A stretch of DNA of 40,263 nucleotides from Bacteroidales bacterium (GTDB lineage: Bacteria > Bacteroidota > Bacteroidia > Bacteroidales > Muribaculaceae). The stretch spans positions 1 through 40,263 of the forward strand of contig DXYS01000055.1 of the NCBI GenBank assembly GCA_019415705.1. The letters are read 5' to 3'. The notes beneath the pieces are model-generated. The model was not told the DNA's origin. It saw only the letters and a program-made list of their open reading frames with translations, and searched no databases. This document shows, one piece after another, positions 39,761 to 40,263 of the stretch. Position numbers and translations under genes: made by a program. Position 1 is the stretch's first letter; each line of letters opens with the position of its first letter.

Positions 39761-40263
39761 TCAGTCAAAATAAACAATCTCCTCGGGCGCTGTCGTCAGC
39801 TGCGTCATCGGTGCGCCGGCATTGACGACATAGGTGTTCTCAATGCCCACGGCGCCCACGCCGGGAATTACAAACTTAGGCTCGACGGCGATTACATTGC
39901 CGGCCTCAAGCACCGCGCGCGATCGCGGAGCGAGCACGGGCAGCTCGTTGATTTCTATGCCCACGCCGTGGCCGACGAAACCGGCATGCTGGCGGTGGCC
40001 CATGAAATTATTTTCCAAACCGGCCTCGCGTGCCATCGACACGGCTAATTCATAGAGAGCACGTGCTTCCGTGCCCTCGCGGCCTTTGTCGGCAATAGCG
40101 CGGCAGATGTCAATCGACAGTTTGTGGGCACGCACCGCCTCGGCAGGCAGTTCCTCCAAGGCGTAACACCGCGTCATGTCAGTCATGTAGCCGGTGAAGT
40201 CACCGTTGAGGTCGACCATTACGCTCTCTCCGGGTTTGATGAGTGTGCCGTCGGCGCCGACGG
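39761..40263 (-). CDS. M24 family Xaa-Pro aminopeptidase, C-terminal part (5' end outside window)
   Basis: The frame is open to the right window edge, so the internal ATG at 40219 is not the true start; the residues before it (GADGTLIKPGESV) continue the family pattern. The catalytic pita-bread half is visible with the metal ligands: Asp pair 11 residues apart (MVDLNG and MTDMTR), the His in GFVGHGVGIEINE, Glu in IAVEPKF and Glu in GIENTYVV. It removes N-terminal residues preceding proline. The gene precedes cca by 5 bp and probably heads the cluster. Confidence 0.9.
   Translation of the reverse strand, partial: VGADGTLIKPGESVMVDLNGDFTGYMTDMTRCYALEELPAEAVRAHKLSIDICRAIADKGREGTEARALYELAVSMAREAGLENNFMGHRQHAGFVGHGVGIEINELPVLAPRSRAVLEAGNVIAVEPKFVIPGVGAVGIENTYVVNAGAPMTQLTTAPEEIVYFD

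Noticed and set aside
40220..40263. Treating the ATG at 40219 as the true start of the M24 peptidase
   Set aside because: The frame stays open to the edge and the preceding residues continue the family pattern, so the gene is simply cut by the window.

Overview
The window looks like chromosome of a gut-type Bacteroidales bacterium, most likely a Muribaculaceae/Porphyromonadaceae relative. The taxonomic signals are Bacteroidetes promoters (TTG, 19-21 bp, TAnnTTTG), a type IX secretion core (PorT, PorP, GldK-L-M-N), a bacterial serine palmitoyltransferase, a DUF4105/Lnb-type lipoprotein acyltransferase, a long Bacteroidetes SecA, reverse rubrerythrin and DUF4595/calycin-like lipoproteins. The family assignment is inference from gene content, not from a database comparison.

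Layout. 1-2974 (minus): methylmalonyl-CoA epimerase, the carboxyltransferase MmdA, and a lamin-tail/OadG-like membrane protein running off the left edge, together the propionate/succinate sodium-decarboxylase operon. 3122-4512: an Lrp/AsnC regulator and, divergently, an acidic PRiA4_ORF3-like protein. 4513-5248: a 736-bp non-coding stretch with a terminator, a cluster of nested inverted repeats, a 72-bp hexanucleotide tandem repeat and a strong promoter. 5249-10855 (plus): a tightly coupled five-gene TonB uptake locus (calycin-like lipoprotein, HmuY-like lipoprotein, TonB receptor, unknown 8-helix membrane protein, PepSY-type membrane protein). 10889-11440 (minus): a short Rossmann protein without an SDR catalytic motif. 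11504-18550 (plus): the type IX secretion operon porT-porP-gldK-gldL-gldM-gldN, ended by a strong terminator. 18653-22593: reverse rubrerythrin, an aquaporin with an altered selectivity filter, an AT-rich DUF4143 ATPase and a DUF4595 lipoprotein. 22836-27974 (minus): a 1712-residue secreted GH2 enzyme with PA14 and three CBM6-like modules and a C-terminal motif suggestive of type IX secretion. 28158-29330 (plus): an MFS exporter from an overlapping divergent promoter. 29459-30646 (minus): serine palmitoyltransferase. 31099-40263 (minus): a compact run reading M24 peptidase - cca - queD - queE - lnb - degenerate alkaline phosphatase - secA.

How it fits together. Much of the window concerns the cell envelope: export (SecA), lipoprotein maturation (Lnb), sphingolipids (Spt), the type IX machine, a probable cargo enzyme, and a TonB system that needs surface lipoproteins. 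The most unusual items are a conserved-looking alkaline-phosphatase-fold protein between lnb and secA that has lost nearly all metal ligands, the five-gene uptake locus with two uncharacterised partners, and a 101-bp palindromic MITE-like element whose partial second copy keeps its hairpin through compensatory changes.
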